Shown here in pieces: positions 53,626 to 63,800 of a stretch of DNA of 64,000 nucleotides. The stretch's first letter is position 1. Every line of letters begins with the position of its first letter. Where the stretch lies: assembly GCA_020636095.1 (NCBI GenBank), contig JACJYN010000012.1:62001-126000 (forward strand), given 5' to 3'. Position numbers and translations under genes: made by a program. Source of the stretch: Lewinellaceae bacterium. GTDB taxonomy: Bacteria > Bacteroidota > Bacteroidia > Chitinophagales > Saprospiraceae. The notes below the pieces were generated by a model. That model saw only the letters and a list, made by a program, of their open reading frames with translations, had not been told where the DNA came from and ran no database searches.

Positions 53626-54612
53626 ATGAAAGATACCATTTCAAAAAAGCAGGGGAACAGATGGATCCTGGTATTTACGCTCTGCCTACTATTTTTTGCA
53701 CCATCGGAAATACAATCGCAATCGTCCTTAAGCCAGTTGTTAGAGGCGACGATGGCGCAGTTGGCGACAATGCCCCCTACTGAAAGAGGGCCAGGATGGC
53801 AGCGGTGGGAAGTGTCGGGAAGGCCGTGGGATGCCATAGGGGCATTCACCGGTGAAAACACCCCGGAGCAGCAACCCGGCCTGTTGGTAGCCATGAAAGA
53901 CACCCTGCCCCTGTTGGCTCTTTTCGCCGACGGGAAAAACCAGCGATATCAATATATCAAGATCGATAAAAGCCTGGCGAAAGGGTGGAGTATGGTGGCG
54001 AGAGTCAGCGGAGAAGATGGGTTGGTAGGCTGGGTAGAAATGAGCAGAGAGGGCAGGCGGGCTATTGTCGCCGGGCAACCCGGTAAAGCCATACCCCAAT
54101 TCCTGATCTTACCGGAGGGCAGGGATTCTTGCCTGATCCTGTCATGGGACGCATCAGGAGAAGCCTTTGAAAACATCCTGCTGTACAGCCAGCCTGAACG
54201 GTCTGTCACAGCCTGCGCCCCCTTTGCCCTGAATCCGTCCGCCATGGATTACCTGTTTCTAAAGGGCGAAGGCGACACCTGGGTAGAATACACCTTCCGT
54301 TCGGAGCGGACGGAGCCAGTAGCCATAGCCATTCACAACAAAGTACCGGGAAACCTGAGCAAGGCCGCCTGGGACCTCAACCAGGACGGGCGGATGGACC
54401 TGTTGGGCGAGTTCTCCCCAACCGCGCCGCAGGCTACCTACCGGAAAGTGGAAGGGGCGCCCAGCACTGGCAACTCTACCCAGGCCGAAGCTATGAAACA
54501 GCGGATAGCTACCAGGGCCAGGAACGCCAATGCCCTGTGGCTGGAAGCGCAGTGGGCGTGGTGGAAGCTGCAGCCGCTGGAGGTGGAGTTGCCGGAAGTA
54601 GCAGCGTATTAG
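53626..54612 (+). CDS. Secreted protein with a calcium-loop motif
   Basis: A 328-residue protein with a signal peptide (about 1-32). The body is beta-rich. Near residue 248 the sequence WDLNQDGRMDLLG matches a DxNxDGxxD calcium-binding loop as seen in dockerin or FG-GAP type repeats. There is no catalytic motif. It lies before the dCACHE-like sensor gene (54-bp gap). Function unknown. Confidence 0.72.
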   Translation: MKDTISKKQGNRWILVFTLCLLFFAPSEIQSQSSLSQLLEATMAQLATMPPTERGPGWQRWEVSGRPWDAIGAFTGENTPEQQPGLLVAMKDTLPLLALFADGKNQRYQYIKIDKSLAKGWSMVARVSGEDGLVGWVEMSREGRRAIVAGQPGKAIPQFLILPEGRDSCLILSWDASGEAFENILLYSQPERSVTACAPFALNPSAMDYLFLKGEGDTWVEYTFRSERTEPVAIAIHNKVPGNLSKAAWDLNQDGRMDLLGEFSPTAPQATYRKVEGAPSTGNSTQAEAMKQRIATRARNANALWLEAQWAWWKLQPLEVELPEVAAY

Positions 54613-54665
54613 AAAAAATGAAAAGCTTGTTGATAATAAATTTTTAAACAAACATTGAGAGAACC

Positions 54666-56774
54666 ATGGAAGAGAAAAAAAACCGTTTTGTGCTCACCAG
54701 AATATCCACTGTTCTGGCATTGATGCTTTTTCCGTTGCTTTTTGGGATTCAAAATTCCAGCCTGAGAAGTTCACTGGAGAATCAAAAAATGTTTCACGAG
54801 TTGTGGTATGAACACCAGTTGGAAAAAGATGAAAACATAATCAAGGAATTGGCGCCCATGTTCACCAACCTCAAAAGAAATATGAGGTCGATTGCTCAGG
54901 AAGTAGAATTGTATGAAGGCCAGAAAAAATTTTATAAGAATTCCAGTTTTACCAAACCAGGCACCGCGAATGGGAAGATTCAGTTTCGTCTCAAAAGTGG
55001 CCATCGCCCGATACAGGTGAGTTTAGACCGCGCCTCCCTTGTTGTCAATCCAGATACGACAGAATTCGATGTAAATAATTATAAAGACATAGGCCCTTTC
55101 TATTGTTTTTTTGAAAAAGTGGAGAATATTCTAAAACTCCCTAAAGACAGCCTCTCTTTTGAGGAGTACTCAGACTATGTCTTATCCGCATTATTTAATA
55201 CTGAGAACAGAGAAGATTGGCTAAATGACTTAAGGGTATTCAGGATCTACCTTGCAAGTGGAAAAGGGCACATTTTAATGTTTCCCTTTCAATACAGAGA
55301 TTATCCGGGGTTGGTATCCCACGAGAGGCCATGGTGGTGGGCAGCCTGGAAAGAAAACGGGAAAGGAGAATCCAAAAAGCACCCATCGACTTTTGATAGT
55401 GGAGATTTTGGTTTGTCATTCCTCTACACAGACATTGAATCAAAAACGGAGATCACGTTAGTGAGAACCTTTTGGCATAAATTTGAAGTCGATGGAGAAA
55501 AATACGTCATTGGCATTGATTTTTTCCTGAATAATGAAGAAAAAGATTCAGAAGCGGGGGCAATAGCCAAGATGTATAACCATCCTCTGGTGAAATCAGC
55601 CATCTGGTCTATAACAGCCGGCGTAATATTTTTCATTCTTGCTGTTCTATTTCTGAAAGACCGGATTAACAATCTCATCGCCAGAGTATTTCCAGGCTCC
55701 ATTCCCGAAGGCGTATGGCAAATGAAAGCCAGCAGGCAGGACCTGCACTTTGCCAATGCAGAAGAAGACAGTAGTGAACGAGTCTTTGAGATTCAGGGAA
55801 TATCAAAGAATGAGCAATTCGATTTTACGGGAACTGCCGCAGGATGGGCGCCGGGGGTAATACGCAAGAAAAAAGAAGGTATAGCATACAGCATGTCGAA
55901 GAAATACAAGCTCAGCCTTTCCGATGAACTGCCCAACCGGGGCATTGAGATATGGAAGGTGACGAACAGCCCAAAGCACGGGAGTGGAAAAGAACAGACC
56001 ATAGGGTTTTTTGAAGTAAAATGGAAAAACGCGCAGGCATTGGAAGAAGAGCTGAAAATTTTACCCGTTTTCTGGGAAAGTGAAGAGTATAACAACCAGG
56101 AACAAGAGATAATAATGGATCAACTGAAAGCTCATCTGTTGAGAAGCGAAGACCCTCAGGTCAATGTTTCCCTCGACCCCATTGACAACAGCTACCTCGA
56201 AGAAATTCCTGAGCCTCTGCTGAAATTACCCTTCATCGATAAAGCGATTGCCTCCAGCAAAAACCTCCTGGCCAGGAAGTTTGAATTTTCCAAAATTGAA
56301 AACTACCGGGCAGTATATGCATTAGGAGATGTCATCGCCATATGCAGCCGGGCGTTTTTGTTGAATTTCCTGGGAGAGGGCGCCAGCGAAGGTATGTTAG
56401 CGGACTTCCTAAGCATTGAGGTGAAAGAAAGGTACTTTATCGAAAATCAACCCAGGGAATTCATGGAGTTGTACAACCGGTTCTCCCTGGTAGACCAGGA
56501 GGCGATAAAAAAGGACCCGAGCTTCAAGGTGATTCTGTTCGACCGGAACCAGATGAACATCATAAGCGCCAAGCGCGACTTTGCCATTATTAAGATAGAC
56601 CAAAGCACCCAATTTGTGATCAACTACTTTCCGGATAATGATATCGAAAACAGGGGCTGGATCAGTTGGCGGACCGTTGACATCAACTACTTCAATCAGT
56701 TATTCAAAAAACGGATTCAAATCATTGGAGGCGATATCCGGGAAGCCAGAAAAGTCATCGAACAATTCGAATAA
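54666..56774 (+). CDS. Two-TM membrane protein with dCACHE-like extracytoplasmic sensor
   Basis: A 702-residue protein. TM helices at about 12-30 and 308-330 enclose a periplasmic region of 275 residues with the dCACHE hallmark (HERPWWWAA, about 220) and a beta-strand pair (ITLVRTFWHKF, VIGIDFFL). The cytoplasmic part (335-702) is not a histidine kinase, cyclase or methyl-accepting domain that I recognise; it is a mix of beta and helical segments. It may sense a small ligand and pass the signal to an unknown output. The next gene is an NSS transporter, so an amino-acid-like ligand is a reasonable guess. Confidence 0.72.
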   Translation: MEEKKNRFVLTRISTVLALMLFPLLFGIQNSSLRSSLENQKMFHELWYEHQLEKDENIIKELAPMFTNLKRNMRSIAQEVELYEGQKKFYKNSSFTKPGTANGKIQFRLKSGHRPIQVSLDRASLVVNPDTTEFDVNNYKDIGPFYCFFEKVENILKLPKDSLSFEEYSDYVLSALFNTENREDWLNDLRVFRIYLASGKGHILMFPFQYRDYPGLVSHERPWWWAAWKENGKGESKKHPSTFDSGDFGLSFLYTDIESKTEITLVRTFWHKFEVDGEKYVIGIDFFLNNEEKDSEAGAIAKMYNHPLVKSAIWSITAGVIFFILAVLFLKDRINNLIARVFPGSIPEGVWQMKASRQDLHFANAEEDSSERVFEIQGISKNEQFDFTGTAAGWAPGVIRKKKEGIAYSMSKKYKLSLSDELPNRGIEIWKVTNSPKHGSGKEQTIGFFEVKWKNAQALEEELKILPVFWESEEYNNQEQEIIMDQLKAHLLRSEDPQVNVSLDPIDNSYLEEIPEPLLKLPFIDKAIASSKNLLARKFEFSKIENYRAVYALGDVIAICSRAFLLNFLGEGASEGMLADFLSIEVKERYFIENQPREFMELYNRFSLVDQEAIKKDPSFKVILFDRNQMNIISAKRDFAIIKIDQSTQFVINYFPDNDIENRGWISWRTVDINYFNQLFKKRIQIIGGDIREARKVIEQFE

Positions 56775-56878
56775 ATAAGCAACCAGCGATAGAGTAGGGG
56801 GCCTGGCACGATTCCAAGGCTGCCAGGCCTCTGCACGCCCATATCCCTTTCATCCATTTGGAAGACAAAATCCTTACC

Positions 56879-58405
56879 ATGACAACAAACCGAGGCACCT
56901 GGAAAAGCAAGTTAGGCTTCATACTGGCCGCCAGCGGCTCGGCCATTGGGCTGGGCAACATCGTATTCTTCAGTTCCAACGCTTACCAGTATGGCGGCGG
57001 CGCTTTTTACCTGCCCTACTTCATTGCCCTTTTCGTACTGGGTATGCCGTTGATGATGCTAGAACTCGGCATCGGAACAATGACCGGGCGGTCCTTCCCG
57101 ATGGCGCTGGGAAAAATAGCCGGGAAAAAAGGAGAATTCGTAGGATGGTGGAGCATAGCTGGCGCCCTGTTTATCACTATGTACTACATCACTATTCTCG
57201 GCTGGGCGCTGGGTATGATGGCCGGGTCATTAGGCAGTTTGTTTGAAGCCGGGGCTACCGCTCCATTCGATGATTACCTGAAGCCATCTCCGGCAGCTAA
57301 TTCAACTGTTTATTTTTTCAACCTCATATCTGGTTGGCTGCCCTTTTTCTTTATTATCCTCATCTGGGCGATCAATCTGCTGATCCTGAGGAAAGGAACG
57401 GCCTCGATCGAGCGGGCCGTGCGAGTGATCGTGCCACTCATGTGGATCTTTATGCTCATCCTGGTCGTTCGGGGAATAACCCTGGAAAAGGGCTTCGATG
57501 GAGTGATGTATTTGTTCACGCCCGATCTCGAGGGTATTGCCCAGCCCCACGTATGGCGCGGGGCATTCAGCCAGATGTTCTTTTCCCTGTCCCTGGGCAT
57601 GGGCATCATGACGGCCTATGCCTCCTACCTGCCCAGGGACTCCGACCAGGCCAACAACGCCATGCTGATCTCCTTTTTAAACTGCAGTTTCGAGTTCATT
57701 GCCGGTATCGCCATTTTTTCCCTGCTTTTCGTTTACGCTCTCAACCCCGCCGGGACCACTCTTTCCCTGTCCTTTTTTGTGATCCCGCAGGGCATCAACG
57801 GAATATCAGCAGTGCCATGGATCGTCCGTTTATTCGGGTTTCTGTTTTTCCTGTTGATGATCCTGGCCGGCCTTTCCTCATCGGTATCCCTGATCGAAGG
57901 CTTTGCTTCATCCCTGATCGATAAGCTGGGAATTACCCGCTCCAGGGCTTTGGCGACAATCGCAATCCCTGGTATTACCGGCTCTTTGTTGTTTACGCTG
58001 CCCCAGGTCATCGACCCCTCCTTATCCGGTGACGGGACCCTGGGGCTCACCCTGCTTGACATTACCGACCACTGGGTGTTCAATTACAGCCTGTTGTTCA
58101 TCGGGTTTGCCGAAGTAGTTCTGATCGGCTGGGTGATGGGCGCTGATAACCTCAGGCAGCTGTTGAACCGGCATTCCCGGCTGAGGCTCGGTCCCTGGTT
58201 TACCTTTATGATCCGTTATTTCATTCCGGGCCTGCTCGCCGTAGTCATTGCTTCCAGTTTGTATAATGAAGCGCCGCTCTATGGCTCCTCATACGACATG
58301 CCGGGCTATAAATGGCTCACGGTTTTTATCCCCCTTTTCTGGCTGGTTTCAAGCACGGTTTTTGCCTTATACCTTACCCATAAGTCAACCAACATTTCCG
58401 AATGA
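56879..58405 (+). CDS. Neurotransmitter:sodium symporter (NSS) family transporter
   Basis: The start is ATG 56879 (MTTNRGTWKSKLG); a TTG at 56858 would add seven residues. The product is 508 residues with about twelve TM helices. The family signature in TM1 is clear: GFILAASGSAIGLGNIVFF, with the unwound Gly-rich segment that holds Na+ and substrate. The length fits bacterial LeuT-like carriers. It takes up amino acids or related compounds with sodium at the inner membrane. Its stop overlaps the start of the next small gene (ATGA, 58402-58405). Confidence 0.93.
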   Translation: MTTNRGTWKSKLGFILAASGSAIGLGNIVFFSSNAYQYGGGAFYLPYFIALFVLGMPLMMLELGIGTMTGRSFPMALGKIAGKKGEFVGWWSIAGALFITMYYITILGWALGMMAGSLGSLFEAGATAPFDDYLKPSPAANSTVYFFNLISGWLPFFFIILIWAINLLILRKGTASIERAVRVIVPLMWIFMLILVVRGITLEKGFDGVMYLFTPDLEGIAQPHVWRGAFSQMFFSLSLGMGIMTAYASYLPRDSDQANNAMLISFLNCSFEFIAGIAIFSLLFVYALNPAGTTLSLSFFVIPQGINGISAVPWIVRLFGFLFFLLMILAGLSSSVSLIEGFASSLIDKLGITRSRALATIAIPGITGSLLFTLPQVIDPSLSGDGTLGLTLLDITDHWVFNYSLLFIGFAEVVLIGWVMGADNLRQLLNRHSRLRLGPWFTFMIRYFIPGLLAVVIASSLYNEAPLYGSSYDMPGYKWLTVFIPLFWLVSSTVFALYLTHKSTNISE

Positions 58406-58860
58406 CAAACACTGCAGTTATGCAAACTATCCTGAACTTTCTTCTGGCAGCTGCCCTGCTGCTAAGTGTCGGTATACCAGTAAGTGCGCAGATTATCGTA
58501 CCGGACAACCTAGTTGTTAGGCAGATGGCCACTATAACCATTGATACAGGCAAGCTCGATACAATCGTTGTCACCTACCGTCCCAATAGCAGCATCGTGC
58601 GTTCTGAAATCCTGCTTCCTCAGGGCGGCCGCAACACTTTTCTCTGGACCCCCCAAAAAGTAGGCATCGTCCGCCTGTCCTCAAAAACCAGCGGCACCAG
58701 GAATGTATCCGTCCAGTTTGAGAAAGCCTCCTATTCCGGCATACTCGTAATGGCACTGGCAGCCGTCATCCTGTTTGGCGGCGCGGCCTTTTCCTTTAAA
58801 ACCCTGCTGGAAAAAGAAGAAGGGAAGGAGGTCATTAGCAGGAAACATCCTGATACATAA
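58402..58860 (+). CDS. Small membrane protein coupled to the NSS transporter
   Basis: A 152-residue protein with a signal peptide (about 1-30), a short beta-rich extracytoplasmic domain (31-108) and one C-terminal TM helix (about 112-132) with a short charged cytoplasmic tail. The 4-bp overlap with the transporter gene implies coupled translation, so it may be an accessory subunit. The family is not recognised. Confidence 0.75.
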   Translation: MTNTAVMQTILNFLLAAALLLSVGIPVSAQIIVPDNLVVRQMATITIDTGKLDTIVVTYRPNSSIVRSEILLPQGGRNTFLWTPQKVGIVRLSSKTSGTRNVSVQFEKASYSGILVMALAAVILFGGAAFSFKTLLEKEEGKEVISRKHPDT

Positions 58861-58924
58861 ACTCATTGGGCTTTGGGCGACGAAGCCGGAAAAGCAGGCA
58901 GTGAACGCCCATCTTGAGCCTCAT

Positions 58925-58964
58925 TCCGACTTACTCCGTCAGTCGCTTCGCTCGTGTCCGACTT
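58925..58964 (+). repeat. 40-bp dispersed repeat, copy 3
   Basis: Identical by eye to 23973-24012; the phrase GTCCAAAGTCCAG follows at about 58990, as it does near the other copies. Confidence 0.85.
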
Positions 58965-59043
58965 CGTACTTCCGACTTCAAAAAGAGACATGTCCAAAGT
59001 CCAGTAATCATCATGACGCTGAAAAGCTACAAAATATAAAAGA

Positions 59044-60453
59044 ATGGATACCATACTGTTGGCCTATTCGAACGACTCCATCTCACCGTTGCCTACCCTG
59101 CAGCATGAAGACGATACTCTGTATGCGCTGTTCAACCAGCATCTGGGCCGGCAGTTTCGAATAATCCGGTACTCATTTATCACCCTTGAGGCGCTCAATG
59201 AAAACCTAGGCACATACGGCAAGGAACTTCGGATCTTTCACTACAGCGGGCATGCCGGCGAAAACTGGATCTCAATCAGTGGCGAAGGCGCCCACTCGAA
59301 CGGGATTGCCCATCAACTAGGGGAGAGTGCCCGCTGTGGAAAGCTGAAGCTGGTGGTACTCAATGGCTGCTCTACTGCCGGCCAGGTAAGGGCCCTATTA
59401 GACGTCGGCGTGCCGGCGGTAGTGGCGACTTACGCCCCGGTGAAAGACAAGAGCGCCACCGAATTTTCAAAGCGTTTCTACCGGGAACTTTGTGAAAACC
59501 AGCTCACCATCAAAGCTGCCTTTGAGAAAGCCCTGGGCGCGGCTCAAACCGTGGCGGGAAACCTCGACATAAAACGCATAGCCCGAGCGCTAGACTATCC
59601 GGATGAAAGCCTGGCGGACAGCCAACCCCTATGGGGCCTGTTTTGTTCCGCGACCGAAAAAGTGCAGGTCAACCCCTTCTTCCCCTATGAGATGCGATTG
59701 GTAGAAGGCGGGACGTTCATCATGGGAAGCGGCCGTTCCAATAAATTTTCACTCCAGGCTCAGGTAGATAATTTCTACATCGGAATTCACCCGGTTACCG
59801 TCAGCCTGTACCTTCAATACCTGCGGTCCACCTATCGCCCAATACAGGAAGGCCTTAGCGGGGAAAAAGGCCAGCTTCCAGCCACCCGGGTGAGCTGGCA
59901 TGACGTCTTGAAATTTTGCAACTGGCGAAGCGAGGTGGAAGGCCGTGAAAGAGTATATCAGATAGAAGGCTCCATCGTCTTTCCCGATTGGGATGCTGAC
60001 GGCTACCGGCTGCCCACCGAAGCAGAGTGGGAATTCGCCGCGCGGGGCAGGCGGGAAAAGATCATTGGAAAGCACTACTATGCCGGCAGCCCCAACCTGG
60101 ATGAAGTGGGCTGGTACAAGAACAACTCCGGCGGGCAGCTTCATCCTGTAGGCCAATTGAACCCTAACGAGCCGGGGCTCTACGACATGAGCGGCAACGT
60201 TTGGGAATGGTGCTGGGACTGGTACTCGGATGAGGGGTTACTGGAAAGCCCAGCGGTCAACCCCAGAGACCCCGTTGAACGCCTGCGCCGGGCCGCCCGG
60301 GGCGGCTGCTACGGCAGCAACCGGTTCAATTGCCGGGTGGGCCAGCGGAAGGGGTTTGAGCCGGAGAGGGGGTATGGGGAGGTGGGGTTTCGGTGTGTGC
60401 GGGGTTATTTTGATACTGTTCAAGACAAAGGTTTAAAACCCGGGGTTATGTAA
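59044..60453 (+). CDS. CHAT protease fused to FGE-sulfatase (lectin-fold) domain
   Basis: A 469-residue cytoplasmic protein. The CHAT domain (1-190) has an intact dyad: His70 in FHYSGHA and Cys109 in VVLNGCS. The FGE-sulfatase domain (215-460) shows EGGTFIMGSG, VSWHDVLKFCNWRS, GYRLPTEAEWEFAARG, LYDMSGNVWEWCWDWY and GGCYGSNRFNC. It joins in one chain the effector and recognition domains that are separate in the DGR operon. Its C-terminus does not match the DGR template, so it is not a current target of that element. Confidence 0.92.
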   Translation: MDTILLAYSNDSISPLPTLQHEDDTLYALFNQHLGRQFRIIRYSFITLEALNENLGTYGKELRIFHYSGHAGENWISISGEGAHSNGIAHQLGESARCGKLKLVVLNGCSTAGQVRALLDVGVPAVVATYAPVKDKSATEFSKRFYRELCENQLTIKAAFEKALGAAQTVAGNLDIKRIARALDYPDESLADSQPLWGLFCSATEKVQVNPFFPYEMRLVEGGTFIMGSGRSNKFSLQAQVDNFYIGIHPVTVSLYLQYLRSTYRPIQEGLSGEKGQLPATRVSWHDVLKFCNWRSEVEGRERVYQIEGSIVFPDWDADGYRLPTEAEWEFAARGRREKIIGKHYYAGSPNLDEVGWYKNNSGGQLHPVGQLNPNEPGLYDMSGNVWEWCWDWYSDEGLLESPAVNPRDPVERLRRAARGGCYGSNRFNCRVGQRKGFEPERGYGEVGFRCVRGYFDTVQDKGLKPGVM

Positions 60454-60869
60454 AAAGGGTAATCGTATGTTTTTACCCGGAATTAAATGCAGCCTTCCGC
60501 TAAAAGGGCGCTGTTCGGAATTCGGAATTCGGTTTTCGCAAAAGCCGTTCGGCTGAGCGTTCGACTGAGCTCACGCCGAAGTCATCTCACGCCGAAGCCT
60601 GATAACCAGAGTCTGTTTCTGAAAAAAGCACAGTTAACATAGGAACAGTCCCGCTAAAAGTCCGAGTGCAATAGTAAATTACACCCCGACAAGGCAGCCG
60701 GCAATAAAACAAAATTAGGTTCCATTTTTCCTGATGGCCTTTTTTACACAGCCCCGTAAATTCCATTTTGATAAATTTATGTCAGAAGCGGCATGAAAAC
60801 AAATCGTGGGGGCTCACCTACTCTCATTAAGGGGTGGTTTAAGTTATCAAATCAGAAATAAAAAACACA
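60454..60869. other. Intergenic region with dispersed repeat, about 415 bp
   Basis: No gene is seen. It contains the 26-bp motif (60556-60581) inside a roughly 120-bp segment alike to 21120-21260, followed by AT-rich DNA with TAAATTTA at 60772-60779, one base off a TAnnTTTG box but without a well-placed TTG. Confidence 0.6.
60556..60581 (+). repeat. 26-bp dispersed motif, copy 3
   Basis: Identical to 21184-21209, with the same right-hand neighbour (a second partial CTCACGCCGAAG copy). Confidence 0.85.
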
Positions 60870-63800
60870 ATGAACTCCGAAAAATCAGTAGAGGAAGCCA
60901 TTTTTGAAATAATTCGGGCACTCATTTTAGTGTCAGGACGTGATGATTTACAGCGTTTTCTGGAAGATCATCCAGAGATGTTGAATGAAGAGATACAGGA
61001 AGTACTTCTGCAGTTCATCGGAAAAGTATCGATCGATGATAGCGTAAAGCACCAACTCAAGGATCAAATCGCCTTTTTGCGCCGGTGTAAGGAAGTGGGA
61101 GTCGAACGCGCCTTTGCAGAAAAAGAACCGGTAATCCCGGCAAAGTTGAGCGTGCATGTGGAACGCGCTCAGGAAGCTGGCCGACGATTTCGAAAGACCA
61201 AAGACCTCGGGGACATCAACGAAGCCATCGATACCTGGGAAGAAATGTATCGACATACTGATTTTTCAGAATCGGAACCAAATTTCCGAAAGATGGTCCT
61301 CGAACAAGGAGGAGACGCGTATACTGAACGCTACGTTGTTACCCGACATGTCGGAGACCTGGACCGTGCAGTTGAGCTTTGGGAAGAAGCCGAAATACCA
61401 GTTCCAGCAGCGATGCTAGGCATGTTAGGAGTGGGTTTAGGTGACCGTTACGAACAAACTGGAGACCCTGTCGTGCTGGATCGGGTAATTGGGATTTATC
61501 AAAAGGCTATTGATCAAACCCCAGAAGAATTACCAGAGCTTTCCCTATTCCTAATGGACTTCGGCCTAAAACTTCAGGAGCGATATCTACGAGCGGGAGA
61601 TCTGTCTGATTTGAACCGAGCGATCCATGCATATCAACAACTGGTAGGTTTAGTACCGGATGATTCCCCTCAGTCCCTGATTTATCTGCCTTTTTTTGGG
61701 CAATGGCTATGGCTTCGTTTCAATGAAACGCAATTATGGGACGATTTGGAACGGTCTATCCAGGTGCTTCAGCAGGCAATAGATAAAATGTCTGCTGATT
61801 CTCCAAACCTCGCGGGTTCTCATAACTATCTGGGAAAAGCCCTGTGGAAACGTCATGTCCTGAAAGGAGCGGAAATGGATTTAGAGCGGTCAATAGCGTG
61901 TCAACGGCAAGCACTGCAACTGATCTCCAAGAGTTCTCCCGAACGGCATGCCATTCTGGACGACCTGGGGCTTGCCCTCGATCAACGTTATCGACAAAAG
62001 GGAAACAAGGCTGACCTGGAGGAAGCCATACAAGTTTATGAAGAAGCGATAGCCCAAACCCCACCGGGCTCTTCCAATCTGCCCATGCATTTTCGCAATC
62101 TGGCTGCTGTTTTACGCGCCCGTTATTATTTAACCGGAGACCTGGAAGATTTGGATAAGTCCCTCCAGGTACTACAGCAGGCCATAGAACAAATCCCGGC
62201 GAACACGCCTGCTATCGCAGGTTATCTAAATAATCTGGGAGATGGACTACACCACCGGTATCAACGTTCCGGATCATTGACTGGCCTTGAGCGGGGTATC
62301 GATCTCATTGAGCAATCTCTGCGACTGACTCCATCTGAATCGCCGGAGTTATCCGGCCGACTCAATAACCTGGGTATTGCGTTACAAACCCGTTACGAGC
62401 GTCTGGGAGGTTTGAACGATCTGGAAAGGTGTATTCAATCCTACAGGCAAGCCCTTGATCAATCTACCCTTGAACTGGCTACATCCACCCAACTGTATTC
62501 TAACCTGGGTTTAGCCTTGACAACCCGGTATTATAGAACGGGCGCCCTGGTTGATCTGCAACAAGCCATTCAGGCTCACGAAACAGCCATTGCTCAAACC
62601 CCCGAGGGTTCAACGGCACTTCCCGATTACTTAATCAATTTAGGCCTGGGGTTATCCGTCCAATACGAACGGACTAAATCCCTGGCGGATCTGGAACGAA
62701 CGATCCGTGCACTTGAGAAATCCCTAAAACTCATTTCACCGACTTCCACCAATTTGCCGACTCTTTTAAATATGTTGGGTATTGCATGGCGATACCGCTT
62801 CGAAAGGAGCGGGAAGGTAGCGGATTTAGAACGAAGTATTGAGGTTTTAAAAGAAGCTATTCAAAAAACGCCTCCTGACTCCCCTCGTCTGTTGATGGCC
62901 ATGACCAATTTGAGCGGCGGGCTGAGGTTCCGGTTCCATGTAACAAAAACTCTACAAGACCTTAAACAAGGCATTGAGGTTTTGCAAAAGGCTCTGGAGC
63001 GAACCGAGCCAACATCACCAGATTGGCCTGTCCGGCTCAACAACCTGGGCAGTGCGATGAAGGATCTTTACCAACATAGTGGGAAACCTGCCGATTTAAA
63101 AAAAGCGATACAATGTTACCGGCAAGCTGCCGAATCCAGTTTGAATGTAGCCACTTCCGGAAGCCTGAACACTGCCGCCACGTGGGGCAACTGGGCATTT
63201 GAAAGACAGTCCTGGGATGAAGCAGTAGAAGCATATCACTTTGCCCGCCGGGCCGCTGACCAACTGGTACAGATTCAACTCGTCCGTCGCAGTAAAGAAA
63301 TTTGGTTGCAGGACGTACAGGGGCTGGCGGACCGGTCCGCGTATGTACTGGCTAAGGTTGGTGATTACAAGGAGGCGGCTCTTGCCTTGGAGCAGGGTAG
63401 CGCTCGCCTGCTGGCGGATGCACTGGGGCGGGACCGCGCCGATCTGGAACGATTAAAGGAATCCAGCCACCCGGAGCTCGTTGAGGAATACCACCAGGCG
63501 GTTGGCCGCTGGAGAGAATTGTTACTGAAGGAGCAACACCCCCGGCCGGGAACACTCAGCGACGCGCAGTTGACGGAAGCCCTGCAGTCCACCAGAGCAG
63601 AGCTAGACGGTGTTATTGCCAATATTCGCCAGGTTCCGGGATACGAACGATTTTTGGAACCCCCTACTTTTGAAGACCTTTCCAAGGCTGCCCGGAACCA
63701 GCCTTTGGTTTATATCACCTCAACTACTGCCGGCGGGCTGGCCCTTCTCCTTCACCCTGGCTCCCCTGTCACCGTTAACCCCGTCTGGTTACCTTCTTTA

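Noticed and set aside
60240..60410. C-terminus of the CHAT-FGE protein as a second VR of the DGR
   Set aside because: Only the general FGE family pattern is shared; the DNA does not match the template repeat outside family-conserved residues.
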